Notes under the pieces: generated by a model
Told to the model about the DNA's origin: nothing
What the model saw: the letters and a program-made list of their open reading frames with translations, nothing else
The model's database searches: none
Source of the DNA: Hyphomonadaceae bacterium
Lineage (GTDB): Bacteria; Pseudomonadota; Alphaproteobacteria; Caulobacterales; Aquidulcibacteraceae
Direction: 5' to 3'
Assembly (NCBI GenBank): GCA_023384105.1
Contig: JAHDXR010000009.1
Location: 1 to 64,000, forward strand
DNA: 64,000 nt
Position numbers and translations under genes: made by a program
Part shown: piece by piece, positions 56,357 through 64,000 of the stretch
Layout of the letters: each line of letters starts with the position of its first letter
How positions within the stretch are numbered: the first letter of the stretch is position 1

Positions 56357-57093
56357 CCATCGCCCTCTTCCTCGTCATCGATCTTGAAACCACCGGCATG
56401 GAGCCGCCGCACGACATCATCGAGATCGGCTGGACGCGACTTTACTTCGATGTCGCCACCAAGGCCGTCGAAATCAGAGGCCCGCATTCGCGCCTCTTCC
56501 GCAATCGCCAGGAAATGACGCCGGAAAACATTGCGGTGCATCACCTGACGCCGACGATGCTGCAAGGCTACGAATATTGCGACGAAGACGCGATCCGCGC
56601 CGTGCTTGATGAAGAGCGGCCGGACTTCCTCGTCGCCGCCAATTGCGACTTCGAGAAAAAATGGCTGACCACCGAAGTCGTCGGCGCCAATCTCGACGGC
56701 AAAGCGCCCCACTGGCTCTGCACGATCAAGGCCGCCTCGCGCCTCTATCCTGAAGCCGACAGCCATTCCAACCAAGCCATGCGCTATCGGCTCGGGCTCA
56801 ATCTCTCCGACGAACTAGCGATGCCACCGCATCGCGCCGGCCCAGACTCGTTCGTGACCGCGCACATCCTGGGCCGGTTTTTGTCTGACGGCGTGCGCGT
56901 TCTCGACATGGCCAAGTGGACGCTCGCGCCGCGCTTCATGCTCCGCTGCCCAATCGGCAAGAAGTGGCGCGGCAAGCCGTGGGAAGAGGTCGAGACCTCG
57001 TTCCTCGAATGGATGCTGCTGCAGTCAGACATGGATGCTGACGCTCAATACTGGGCGTCGGTAGAGCTGCAGCGCCGGAGGGAAGCGGCATGA
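56353..57093 (+). CDS. DEDD-type 3'-5' exonuclease (ExoX-like)
   Basis: 246 residues from ATG 56353. ALFLVIDLETTGMEPPHDII (Exo I, D-x-E), DFLVAANCDFEKKW (Exo II) and HRAGPDSFVTAHILGRFL (Exo III, with His and Asp) define the DnaQ/ExoX fold. The end, PIGKKWRGKPWEEVETSFLE, WMLLQSDMD, is the C-terminal domain of ExoX-like phage enzymes. Likely makes or trims ends for the nearby recombinase. Confidence 0.85.
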   Translation: MTIALFLVIDLETTGMEPPHDIIEIGWTRLYFDVATKAVEIRGPHSRLFRNRQEMTPENIAVHHLTPTMLQGYEYCDEDAIRAVLDEERPDFLVAANCDFEKKWLTTEVVGANLDGKAPHWLCTIKAASRLYPEADSHSNQAMRYRLGLNLSDELAMPPHRAGPDSFVTAHILGRFLSDGVRVLDMAKWTLAPRFMLRCPIGKKWRGKPWEEVETSFLEWMLLQSDMDADAQYWASVELQRRREAA

Positions 57094-57362
57094 GCGACCG
57101 CGAACTCCATCACGCTATCCGCGCCGCTAACCGTGCGCACTTCGCCGAACTGGTCGAGATCGACTCGCGGCGATCTGTGTTCGTGCGGCCCGAATTCGTA
57201 ATCGCCGTTGAAGATCGCGACCCGATCCTGGGCGGCGTGCGCCTCACCCTTTCCGGCGCCCGCCCGATAGTCGTGTGCGGCACGGCGCCGGTCATCGCCA
57301 AGACACTTGAACTCGCATCGCTGCAAGCGGCGGTGTGGAACGACGAAGCGGAGCCCGCATGA
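57090..57362 (+). CDS. hypothetical protein, 90 residues
   Basis: Beta-rich (LVEIDSRRSVFVRPEFVIAV, LTLSGARPIVVCGTAPVIAK). ATGA overlaps at both ends. Not recognised. Confidence 0.5.
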   Translation: MSDRELHHAIRAANRAHFAELVEIDSRRSVFVRPEFVIAVEDRDPILGGVRLTLSGARPIVVCGTAPVIAKTLELASLQAAVWNDEAEPA

Positions 57363-57601
57363 CCGACGCACGCGAAGCCACCACCATGGACGCTCAAATC
57401 GGCGAGCGCATCCGAAGAGAACGCCTCGCGCAAGGCGTGAGCCAAGAGCGCCTGGCCGAAGCGCTCGGCATCACCTTTCAGCAAATCCAGAAGTACGAGA
57501 AAGGCGTCAACCGCGTCGCAGCCTCGCGCCTCTATGACATCGCCGCCGCGCTGAAGGCGCCGATCAAGCGCTTCCTCCCCGATCCGCGAGGCGTGCAATG
57601 A
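57359..57601 (+). CDS. XRE-family regulator, 80 residues
   Basis: RIRRERLAQGVSQERLAEAL then GITFQQIQKYEKGVNRVAAS, the classical helix-turn-helix; no further domain. ATG 57359 overlaps the previous stop. A second regulator inside the early operon, likely acting on late or accessory genes. Confidence 0.82.
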   Translation: MTDAREATTMDAQIGERIRRERLAQGVSQERLAEALGITFQQIQKYEKGVNRVAASRLYDIAAALKAPIKRFLPDPRGVQ

Positions 57602-57948
57602 CGCGCGCCCTCTCCGACCGCCAAGAGCAAGTCATGCTCGCCATTCAGCGCGACTTCGCGCGCACCGGGCGCTCCCCCACTCTCGAAGCCATCGGCAAAG
57701 AAGTCGGCATCACGTCAAAGGGCCGGGTTCACAATATCATCAGCGAACTTGTCGCGCTCGGCCATTTGGAGCGCGACGCCAACCGCTCGCGCGGGCTCCG
57801 CATCGTCAAGCCCATTCCCGACGACCGCTTCGAAGAAGCCGCCCGCGCCGCGTGCGCCGCGCTTCAATGCGCAGCATCGCCCGACAACATCGCCCGCGCG
57901 CGCGATGCCATTGCAGCAACCCTCATGCCGGAGGCAAAGGCAGCATGA
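57598..57948 (+). CDS. LexA-type winged-helix protein without peptidase domain
   Basis: 116 residues. SDRQEQVMLAIQRDFARTGR, PTLEAIGKEVGITSKGRVHN, IISELVALGHLERDANRSRG is the LexA DNA-binding domain; there is no Ser-Lys protease part. A DNA-binding-only LexA mimic could compete at SOS boxes or regulate the phage. Confidence 0.78.
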   Translation: MTRALSDRQEQVMLAIQRDFARTGRSPTLEAIGKEVGITSKGRVHNIISELVALGHLERDANRSRGLRIVKPIPDDRFEEAARAACAALQCAASPDNIARARDAIAATLMPEAKAA

Positions 57949-58187
57949 CGTTCGATCTCTCCCACATCCCCGACTACACGACCAAGGAAGGCGCCGAAGC
58001 CTTGATCGAGAAGATCAAGGAAGGGCTCCAGCGCAAAGGCCTTCCCGTCCCCCAGCTCAAAGCCGTTTTCGCCGCCGGCAGCGCCGCCGCGACCAGCTCG
58101 ACGCTGATGAAGCCGCGCTATGACGTCCGCAGCGACATGGTCAACGGCTTTCCCAAAGAGATGATCCAACGGAGCCGCGCGCCATGA
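57945..58187 (+). CDS. hypothetical protein, 80 residues
   Basis: TKEGAEALIEKIKEGLQRKG, KAVFAAGSAAATSSTLMKP. Coupled to both neighbours. Not recognised. Confidence 0.5.
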   Translation: MTFDLSHIPDYTTKEGAEALIEKIKEGLQRKGLPVPQLKAVFAAGSAAATSSTLMKPRYDVRSDMVNGFPKEMIQRSRAP

Positions 58188-58846
58188 GCAATTCCAACCT
58201 TCTCGGCTTCGTCGAGACCTACGAAGACATCTACCGGCAAAAGGCGTCGCTGCAGCTCCGCGAAAAAGGGCTGGATCAAGAGGCCAAATCGATCGGCTTC
58301 GATCCGCCCACCATTAAGCGCGTCGTGCGCGCGCGGCTGAAGAGCGCCGAGCAAATCCTCAAAGAACAAGCCGCCAAGGCCGAGAAAGAAGCGCTGTTCG
58401 AGATCTACTGCGCATCGCTGGGCATGCTGGACGGAACGCCGTTAGGCGACGCCGCGCGCGAGCGCATGGCCAAGGACTTCAAGGAAAAGCCGCAGCCCAA
58501 GCCCAAGAAAGGCAAAGGCGGCGGCGCGGCGGCGGGACAACAGCCCGAGCGGGACGATGACGAAGCCGCGGCGCCTGAGCCGCCGCCAAAGAGCATTGGC
58601 TCTGCCGAGATCGAAGAGGCGCGCGCGGCCGGCGCCGACGCGCACAAGGCGGGCGTCAGTGTTTTGAAGAACCCTTACGTCGCTGGCGATCCTCGCCGCG
58701 CGTCTTGGGATGAAGGTTGGTGCGCCGAAGCGGGCAGCGATGGAATGGAAATCCCAGCCGCCTATCGGCGCACCAAAAAGAAGCCTGATGGCGATGAGCT
58801 AGAGCCGGGCAACGACGATGCGCCGGCGCCTGGGGCCGCTCGCTGA
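58184..58846 (+). CDS. GapR-like (DUF2312) protein fused to an RMF-like segment
   Basis: 220 residues. The first ~75 (LGFVETYEDIYRQKASLQLR, IGFDPPTIKRVVRARLKSAE) resemble DUF2312/GapR, which binds overtwisted DNA in alphaproteobacteria. A Lys/Pro/Glu linker follows, then AGADAHKAGVSVLKNPYVAG, RRASWDEGWCAEAG (about 155-190), the pattern of ribosome modulation factor-like phage segments (NPY....R..W..GW). Both assignments are by pattern. Confidence 0.55.
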   Translation: MSNSNLLGFVETYEDIYRQKASLQLREKGLDQEAKSIGFDPPTIKRVVRARLKSAEQILKEQAAKAEKEALFEIYCASLGMLDGTPLGDAARERMAKDFKEKPQPKPKKGKGGGAAAGQQPERDDDEAAAPEPPPKSIGSAEIEEARAAGADAHKAGVSVLKNPYVAGDPRRASWDEGWCAEAGSDGMEIPAAYRRTKKKPDGDELEPGNDDAPAPGAAR

Positions 58847-59772
58847 TGCGTGGCCTTCAACGCGAACTCGCCGCCGCTGAGATCGGCCCCGCACAAGTCA
58901 TCCGCAACGCCTTTGGTGACATGGCCGACGTGTTGTTACCGAGTGAAAGCGAAGAGCCGATCTTGGCGCCGGGGCCGCGCGCCGCGCTGTTCCAATGGCT
59001 CGCCGAAATCCGCGCTAAGGATGAGCTGGAAGCCGTTGGCTTAAAGCCGAGCCACCGGGCCTTGCTCTATGGCCCACCGGGAACAGGCAAGACGACGATG
59101 GCGCACCATCTCGCCGCACGTCTCGGCCTTCCGCTTGTGTGCGTTCGCAGCGAAGGCCTGATCGACAAATACCTGGGCAGCACCGGCCAAAACATCGGCC
59201 GCATGATGGACGCCGCCCAGGAGCACGCCAACGAGATCGTGCTCTTCATCGACGAGATCGACGCGCTGGGCGGCAAGCGCCAGCAGGACAGCGGCGCCAG
59301 CCAAGAGCGCGCCAACTCGCTCAACGTGTTGCTGCGGCGGATCGAACTGCTGGACGCGCCAGTGCTCGCAGCGACCAATCGTCAAGACCATCTCGACACT
59401 GCATTGTGGCGTCGCTTCCATCTGCAGATCAGCGTGGACTTGCCCGGCATCGACGAGCGGTTCGCGATCCTGAAGCGCTACGTTCACCCGTTTGCGCCGA
59501 CCGACGACACGCTCGACCTTCTGGCTGGCGTAACCGAGGGCTGCTCCCCTGCCCTGCTTCGCGGCCTGATGGAGGGCTTCAAGCGCGCGGCGATCATCTA
59601 CCCGAAGATCAAGCGCGACCTGAACAACGCGCCCGCTCTGTTGGAGCAGATCGTTTCTTCTGTTGCGCCGCCGCCCGAACTCGAGCCGAAGCCCACGCTT
59701 TGGGAAATCAAGCCAACCGAGCGCGCGAAGATCGCAGCGCAACTTGCATGGCCCTGGGAGCGCGCAGCATGA
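58846..59772 (+). CDS. AAA ATPase (FtsH/26S-type module)
   Basis: 308 residues. Walker A LLYGPPGTGKTT, Walker B IVLFIDEIDALGG, sensor 1 VLAATNRQDHLD and arginine finger ALWRRF are all present. It lacks a protease domain. The N-terminal ~70 residues may choose partners. Possibly a remodelling factor for replication or defence; phage AAA proteins of this sort are seen in alphaproteobacterial prophages. Confidence 0.85.
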   Translation: MRGLQRELAAAEIGPAQVIRNAFGDMADVLLPSESEEPILAPGPRAALFQWLAEIRAKDELEAVGLKPSHRALLYGPPGTGKTTMAHHLAARLGLPLVCVRSEGLIDKYLGSTGQNIGRMMDAAQEHANEIVLFIDEIDALGGKRQQDSGASQERANSLNVLLRRIELLDAPVLAATNRQDHLDTALWRRFHLQISVDLPGIDERFAILKRYVHPFAPTDDTLDLLAGVTEGCSPALLRGLMEGFKRAAIIYPKIKRDLNNAPALLEQIVSSVAPPPELEPKPTLWEIKPTERAKIAAQLAWPWERAA

Positions 59773-59990
59773 GCGACGGCCCCACATATCGCCTGCGCAT
59801 CCAGCGCAACTTGAAACGCGCCGACACTCTCCGCGTCCAAATGCGCGAGGCAAGGCCCCTCGCCTCTTCAAAGAACGCCTTCGTTCGCTTCTGGGCGAAG
59901 TGGAATCTGTTCTGGCTTCACCTTGGTTTGGAAGGGGCGTTGAAGCGCGCGGATAGAGCAAAGCGCCGGTTGGCGGGGATGGTGATCTGA
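59769..59990 (+). CDS. small basic protein, 73 residues
   Basis: RLRIQRNLKRADTLRVQMRE, NAFVRFWAKWNLFWLHLGLE: basic and helical. ATGA-coupled to the ATPase gene. Not recognised. Confidence 0.5.
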   Translation: MSDGPTYRLRIQRNLKRADTLRVQMREARPLASSKNAFVRFWAKWNLFWLHLGLEGALKRADRAKRRLAGMVI

Positions 59991-60154
59991 TGACCGACCC
60001 GGAACTCCGCGCCCTCTTCGCCTTCACCTTCGGCGGCGCAGCTTTGATCTGCTTTTTCATCGCCCGCCATCACCGCAAGCGTGATGAGCGTTCTCGTTCT
60101 TTGAGCGAGGAAGTGCGGCGGCAAATATCGGCTGAGATGCGGAGGCCGCGGTGA
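59990..60154 (+). CDS. 54-residue single-span membrane protein
   Basis: TGATG coupling at the start. One span (LFAFTFGGAALICFFIA), then a basic tail. The stop overlaps the next GTG. Function unknown. Confidence 0.5.
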   Translation: MTDPELRALFAFTFGGAALICFFIARHHRKRDERSRSLSEEVRRQISAEMRRPR

Positions 60155-60867
60155 GCTTCTGCGATCCCTCCCGCGATTGGTCGCACCTCGATTTCTGGCG
60201 CATTCAACCGCTGGGCATCCCAGCCTATCGGCTGGGGGCGGTTGATCTTGAGGTCAACTGGACGGCCAAAGATCACGCGTTTGTTCGCTACCTTATTCCG
60301 ACGCCGCGCCATGGTTGCCTTTGGACCGACGCTGAGGCGCTGGGATTTATCGGCGCCGCCATCCCAAAGGAAGCGTCAAAAACGGCGTCACGTATCAACC
60401 GCAAATGGCGCGAGGCGCTCGCGGTGCGCGCGCGCGACAAGGACTTCGCGGCAGGCCAGCTTGTGCGCAGCTTTCAAACCAAGTCTGGCGGCTACGCGGA
60501 AGTGCCCCAGACCATCACGCGCGGCTTTGCCTTTCACGACGGCGTGGCCTGGCTCTCTGCATTTCGAGCGGCGTTGCGCGGTGGCGTCACCGGCGCGGAA
60601 GTGGCGCGCCTGAATGCGCTCGTAGGCAACAAAGGCAAACAGCGCTGGCGCGTGAGCGACTTACGCGAAACAGCGCCCATCCACGTCGTCTCTGAAAGCC
60701 ACAGCTGCGAGCGCTACGCATGGAAAGGCATGACGCCAGGCCAGCCGATCTTCGACGCCATCGTGAAGCTCGCGGAGATCAACAACGATGACGCATTCCA
60801 TTGGGGCGACCTCGAGATTGGCTTCGGCTGGGGCTGGCTATCTAACCGCAAGCGGAGCGCCGCATGA
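60151..60867 (+). CDS. hypothetical protein, 238 residues
   Basis: GTG 60151. HAFVRYLIPTPRHGCLWTDA, FVRAALRGGVTGAEVARLNA-like helices, and a closing FHWGDLEIGFGWGWLSN. I do not recognise the family. Lies between small membrane protein and DUF1643 genes. Confidence 0.5.
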   Translation: MSFCDPSRDWSHLDFWRIQPLGIPAYRLGAVDLEVNWTAKDHAFVRYLIPTPRHGCLWTDAEALGFIGAAIPKEASKTASRINRKWREALAVRARDKDFAAGQLVRSFQTKSGGYAEVPQTITRGFAFHDGVAWLSAFRAALRGGVTGAEVARLNALVGNKGKQRWRVSDLRETAPIHVVSESHSCERYAWKGMTPGQPIFDAIVKLAEINNDDAFHWGDLEIGFGWGWLSNRKRSAA

Positions 60868-61427
60868 CCCTCACCCCCTCCCCCGAAGTGAAGCGCCTTG
60901 TTTCCGCGCGCGAAGGCGTCGCCTGCGGCGCGATCCTCTCGGCTTGCGAGCGCTATCGCTATTCCCTCGACCGCGAATGGCATGATCTCGAAACCAAGGC
61001 CCCGCGCCGGCTCACCTGGATCATGCTCAATCCCTCAACGGCCGATCACGAAGCGGACGACCCCACCATCCGCCGCTGCATCAGTTTCGCCCGCGCCACC
61101 GGCTGCAACGCTATCCGCGTCGTCAATCTCTTCGCCTTCCGCGCCACTGAGCCCGACGACATGCGCCGCGCCTCCGATCCCGTCGGCCCGATGAATGACG
61201 CTTTCCTCGCTGAAGCCTTCGCCGACGCCAAGAAATCTGACGGTCTCGTCGTCGCGGCCTGGGGCGCGCATGGCTCGCTGCTGAATCGCGACGCGGTTGT
61301 GGTGCAGCTCGCCCGCGCGGCGGGCGTCCATCTTCTTTGCCTGGGCCTCACGGGCGCCTGCCAGCCCAAGCACCCTCTCTACATCAAAGCCAACCAGCCC
61401 TTCGTTCCGTTTGCGAGGAATGCATGA
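60864..61427 (+). CDS. DUF1643 protein
   Basis: 187 residues. RYSLDREWHDLETKAPRRLT, WIMLNPSTADHEADDPTIRR, CISFARATGCNAIRVVNLFA, FRATEPDDM and LCLGLTGACQPKHPLYIK are the DUF1643 hallmarks. The role of the family is not established; it is common in phages and mobile elements. Confidence 0.88.
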   Translation: MTLTPSPEVKRLVSAREGVACGAILSACERYRYSLDREWHDLETKAPRRLTWIMLNPSTADHEADDPTIRRCISFARATGCNAIRVVNLFAFRATEPDDMRRASDPVGPMNDAFLAEAFADAKKSDGLVVAAWGAHGSLLNRDAVVVQLARAAGVHLLCLGLTGACQPKHPLYIKANQPFVPFARNA

Positions 61428-61696
61428 GCGAGAACGCCGTGAACCCGCGCCTCATGCGCCGCGCTGAAGCGAAGGCCTATTGCCGCGGCGTCGACCCTTA
61501 CGACGTCTGCCCTCCCCTCGTGTTCGGGAAGAAACTGCTTTGGGACAAGGTCGCTCTAGACGAGGCGTTAGATGCGATGCGCCACAAGCGCACCGCGCCG
61601 GCCGCGACGGAGCCAGGCGTCAACGAGAATGTAGAGGGCGAACTTGAGCGCGCGAGGAAGAGGATCACGACGGGTGCAGCTTCCGGGCGCAAATAG
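61424..61696 (+). CDS. excisionase-like HTH protein
   Basis: 90 residues. RLMRRAEAKAYCRGVDPYDV, FGKKLLWDKVALDEALDAM: the MerR/excisionase-type helix-turn-helix with a following charged tail. Directly before the integrase gene, as for an excisionase directing the reaction at the attachment sites. Confidence 0.65.
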   Translation: MSENAVNPRLMRRAEAKAYCRGVDPYDVCPPLVFGKKLLWDKVALDEALDAMRHKRTAPAATEPGVNENVEGELERARKRITTGAASGRK

Positions 61697-62765
61697 GATC
61701 ATCCGCCGGTCCAAGACGAACGGCGTCACGATCGATTGGTATCTGCACCGCGGCCGCGGCGCGCCCCGGCTCGCCAGCTATCGCGGCGCGACGCTCGCCG
61801 AAGCAGAGCGCGCGGAAGCGGCCGGCGCCGACAAACTGGCCAGCGCCTATGGCGAGGCGATCCAGCCGAAGACCGGCAAGAACTTCGTCGCCGGGCTCAT
61901 TGTCGCCTACAAGGAATCGCCGGCATGGAAGAACCTGCGGCCCTCGACGCAGCGAAACTGGAAACGCTGGCTCGATCAGATCCACACCGACTTCGGCGAC
62001 TTGAGCGTCAAGGCCATGGCTTCGAAGGGTGCGCGCGCCCTCATCCTCGACTGGCGCGACAAGTACGCCGACACCCCCCGCACGGCCGACTACGCCATGC
62101 AGGTGCTTTCGCGCGTGCTCTCCTGGGCCAAGGATCGCGAGCTGATCGATCGCAATCCCGCCGAGGGAATTGAGCGGTTATACGACGCGGATCGCTCTGA
62201 TCAGATTTGGGAGCCCAAGCACATCAAGGCGGCGCTGGCGAAGGCCCCGGCCCATGTCGGCCACGCCATCGAATTGCTGGCCCACACCGGCCTGCGGCTT
62301 GGCGACATGGTCGCGCTCACCTGGGATGCCGTCGACACCACCGCTGGCGAGATCGTTTGGGCGACGTCGAAGAGCAACGGCAAGCGCGAAGCCGTGATCC
62401 CGATCACCAAAGAGCTGCGCCGGGTGCTGAAGGCGATCCCGCGCCACGGCGACATTGTGTTGACGACGGCCGGCAAGACGCCCTGGAGCAGCGGCAACGC
62501 GCTCAGCCACGCCATCCAGTCCGCCGCCACCGGCGCCAGCGTAAAGCGCCGTACGCACGATTTGAGAGGCACGGCCGTCACCAATCTCGTGACGGCGGGC
62601 CTCTCCTACCCCCAGGTCGCAATGATCGTCGCCTGGAGCGAAGCTGAGGTGGAGCGGATCGCCCGGCGCTATGTGTCGAAAGGAGCGGTCTCGCGGGCCA
62701 TCGCGCGGAAGATCAATTCCGTTGCAGAAGCTGGGCGGGATATTGAACCTAAACCGGAAAATTAG
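61674..62765 (+). CDS. tyrosine integrase
   Basis: 363 residues from GTG 61674 (a TTG at 61644 is the alternative). N-terminal arm-binding part (IIRRSKTNGVTIDWYLHRGR), SAM-like core domain (SPAWKNLRPSTQRNWKRWL) and catalytic domain with Arg in HTGLRLGDMVAL, Lys in SKSNGKREAV, HDLRGTA and Tyr in RRYVSK. It ends 42 bases from the remaining half of a tRNA-Gly gene, the likely attachment site. Confidence 0.9.
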   Translation: MQLPGANRIIRRSKTNGVTIDWYLHRGRGAPRLASYRGATLAEAERAEAAGADKLASAYGEAIQPKTGKNFVAGLIVAYKESPAWKNLRPSTQRNWKRWLDQIHTDFGDLSVKAMASKGARALILDWRDKYADTPRTADYAMQVLSRVLSWAKDRELIDRNPAEGIERLYDADRSDQIWEPKHIKAALAKAPAHVGHAIELLAHTGLRLGDMVALTWDAVDTTAGEIVWATSKSNGKREAVIPITKELRRVLKAIPRHGDIVLTTAGKTPWSSGNALSHAIQSAATGASVKRRTHDLRGTAVTNLVTAGLSYPQVAMIVAWSEAEVERIARRYVSKGAVSRAIARKINSVAEAGRDIEPKPEN

Positions 62766-62807
62766 GCGCTTCGTTGCACCCAACCGTTTGACTTTGTTAA
62801 CATAACC

Positions 62808-62849
62808 GCAGCTTGGAAGGCTGCGGCTCTACCATTGAGCTATACCCGC
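62808..62849 (-). pseudogene. 5' half of tRNA-Gly (anticodon TCC), disrupted attachment site
   Basis: 42 bases: acceptor 5' strand GCGGGTA, D-arm GCTC/GAGC and full anticodon arm GCAGC-CTTCCAA-GCTGC. Downstream (leftward) there is no T-arm or acceptor 3' strand, only phage sequence. It is the host side of the prophage right junction. The other half should lie at the left junction, outside the window. Confidence 0.75.
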
Positions 62850-62900
62850 GCGCTTCGCGCGCAGAAATCAGAGGTCAGAAACCAGAAATCAGAAGCGCCT
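62850..62900. repeat. short CAGAAATCAG repeat between the tRNA genes
   Basis: A GCGCGCTTCGCGCGC palindrome followed by CAGAAATCAGAGGTCAG and AAACCAGAAATCAGAAG, two copies of CAGAAATCAGA. It lies in the host tRNA-Tyr to tRNA-Gly spacer. Confidence 0.5.
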
Positions 62901-62951
62901 TCAACGCCCCGACCGCATTTCCGATTTCCGGGTTCTCACCGCCGAAGGCGG

Positions 62952-63037
62952 TGGTGGAAGGGGCTGGATTCGAACCAGCGTACGCTCTCGCGGGCAGATT
63001 TACAGTCTGCTGCCATTAACCACTCGGCCACCCTTCC
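62952..63037 (-). tRNA. tRNA-Tyr (anticodon GTA)
   Basis: 86 bases with encoded CCA. Acceptor GGAAGGG pairs with CCCTTCC; anticodon loop CTGTAAA within GCAGA/TCTGC; long variable arm CCGCGAGAGC type; T-arm CTGGTTCGAATCCAG. Host gene, transcribed leftward toward the interrupted tRNA-Gly. Confidence 0.93.
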
Positions 63038-63198
63038 GGCCATGCTTCCGCGAACGGCAAAGCGCCTGTAGAGCAGGGCCCTCGTTTCGCGGAGCGCGTC
63101 CTATAGCTAAGCCCCCTCCTCCACTCAAGCCACACAATATCCCGGCTGACAGACTGCCGCGGCGCCAGTTCGAAGAGGAAACGGGCGGGCCGTCCTGG

Positions 63199-63891
63199 GT
63201 GTGGGGCGTGCACGCCGCCCTGGCCGTGCTGGCGAATCCGGCTCGGCGGATCGAGCGCGTGGTCGCCACGCGCAACGCCGCCTCGCGCCTGCCGCCGGGC
63301 GCCGAGCCGCAGATTCTCGAGCCGGACGCGATCGACGGCATGCTGCCGCCGGGCGCGGTGCACCAAGGCCTGGCCGTGCGCGCATATCCGCTCGAGCCGG
63401 TCGACCTCGAACGCGCCTGCACGCCGCCGGACGGGCGCAGCGTTCTGGTGCTCGACGGCGTGACCGACCCGCAAAATGTGGGCGCGGCGTTCCGGTCCGC
63501 CGTCGCGTTCGGCGCGCGCGCCGTGATCCTGCAGGATCGCAAGTCGCCGCCGCTCACCGGCGTGCTGGCGAAAGCGGCCGCAGGCGCGATCGAACTGGTC
63601 CCGCATGTGCGCGTCGCCAATCTCGGCCGCGCGGTCGAGACGCTGCGCGCCTACGGCTACAACACGGTGGCGCTCGAAGGCGAAGCCGGATTGGGGCTGT
63701 CGGACGCGCTCGACGACAAGCGTTCGGCTGTGCTGGTCGTCGGCGCGGAAGGCAAAGGCCTGCGGCCCGGCGTCGCCGAAGCGTGCGAGAAGCGCGCGCG
63801 CATTCCAATCGCGCCCGCGATCGAAAGCCTCAACGTTTCGGTCGCCGCGGCGATTGCGCTGTACGAGGCGGCGCGCGCGAAGGCTCAGTGA
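63199..63891 (+). CDS. rlmB: 23S rRNA 2'-O-ribose methyltransferase (RlmB/TrmH family)
   Basis: 230 residues from GTG 63199. SPOUT motifs: VLDGVTDPQNVGAAFRSAVA (motif 1), VVGAEGKGLRPGVAEAC (motif 2) and AIESLNVSVAAAIALYE (motif 3). In-frame codons continue upstream (PRRQFEEETGGPSWV) without ATG, GTG or TTG before a stop, so the true start is uncertain. It methylates G2251 in E. coli 23S rRNA. Host gene, divergent from tRNA-Tyr. Confidence 0.88.
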   Translation: MWGVHAALAVLANPARRIERVVATRNAASRLPPGAEPQILEPDAIDGMLPPGAVHQGLAVRAYPLEPVDLERACTPPDGRSVLVLDGVTDPQNVGAAFRSAVAFGARAVILQDRKSPPLTGVLAKAAAGAIELVPHVRVANLGRAVETLRAYGYNTVALEGEAGLGLSDALDDKRSAVLVVGAEGKGLRPGVAEACEKRARIPIAPAIESLNVSVAAAIALYEAARAKAQ

Positions 63892-64000
63892 CCGCCGCCG
63901 CCCTTGAAGACGAGGCGCTTCACGAAAAAGAAAACGCCGATGATCACTAGATAGCCGAGGAAGAGAACAAGCGCGCGGGTCCAGAACGACTCGCTGGTGA
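63885..64000 (-). CDS. membrane protein, C-terminal fragment at window edge
   Basis: The last 38 codons of a minus-strand gene cut by the window end: one membrane span (ALVLFLGYLVIIGVFFFV) and a basic, Gly-rich tail. Its stop overlaps the 3' end of rlmB. Host gene. Confidence 0.6.
   Translation of the reverse strand, partial: TSESFWTRALVLFLGYLVIIGVFFFVKRLVFKGGGGH

Noticed and set aside
62808-62849. Intact, split or permuted tRNA-Gly
   Set aside because: No T-arm or acceptor 3' strand is found in the following phage sequence or elsewhere in the window; truncation at the prophage junction is simpler.

Overview
The window is almost entirely a tailed temperate phage (siphovirus type) lying as a prophage in a GC-rich alphaproteobacterium. 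The host assignment is an inference from the flank (a tRNA-Tyr / tRNA-Gly pair beside rlmB) and from alphaproteobacterial-looking regulators (GapR-like and GcrA-like folds); a Caulobacterales/Hyphomonadaceae-type host would fit. The right prophage end is visible: a tyrosine integrase stops at 62765, and 42 bases further on lies only the 5' half of a tRNA-Gly gene, then host tRNA-Tyr, rlmB and the end of a membrane-protein gene. The left prophage end is not in the window.

Layout. (1) 0.1-4 kb, minus strand: accessory genes and lysis genes (two-helix holin candidate, overlapping Rz/Rz1 spanins, N-acetylmuramidase with an N-terminal membrane anchor, small membrane proteins). (2) 4-20 kb, minus: tail genes in reverse order: J-like tip protein, NlpC/P60 peptidase, DUF2793 protein, tail minor proteins, tape measure, tail-assembly chaperone with a -1 frameshift site (AAATTTT), tail tube, tail completion and head-tail joining. 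A plus-strand island (15.3-16.0 kb) holds a zinc-ribbon membrane protein and a ribbon-helix-helix regulator with paired operators. (3) 20-36 kb, minus: major capsid, decoration protein, scaffold, XkdF-type protease, a 2H phosphoesterase resembling anti-CBASS Acb1, MuF-like protein, two very basic proteins (one with an ADP-ribosyltransferase-like core), portal and both terminase subunits. Portal and TerL each contain an intein with a LAGLIDADG endonuclease. (4) 36-49.4 kb, minus: small-gene accessory/replication region with orphan C5-cytosine and D12-class adenine methyltransferases, an HNH homing endonuclease and a replication protein gene with an iteron cluster inside it (a lambda-like origin layout). 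(5) 49.1-49.9 kb: the switch, two divergent HTH regulators with four copies of a TTCAC-N5-GTGAA operator. (6) 49.9-62.8 kb, plus: a tightly coupled early operon of about 27 genes, mostly with ATGA/GTGA/TGATG overlaps, with an annealing recombinase, DEDD exonuclease, LexA-like and XRE regulators, a GapR/RMF-like fusion, an AAA ATPase, a tRNA-Arg(TCG) embedded in a reading frame, an excisionase-like gene and the integrase.

The most unusual system is a short helical module of the form L-x-x-a-I-e-K-A-r-g-l-[IL]-P found at the ends, or repeated inside, of at least four neighbouring head-region proteins (24.0-29.8 kb), including the protease and two putative enzymes. I propose that it directs proteins into the prohead so that enzymes are packaged and injected with the DNA, as T4 does with Alt. 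Other points: a class 3 (W-C-T) intein in portal, an atypical Pro1 intein inside the TerL Walker A motif, a methyltransferase gene whose two overlapping frames both look like methyltransferase sequence, and repeated gene-start cassettes in the early operon. Many genes of 32-52 codons that short-ORF filters would miss are listed.
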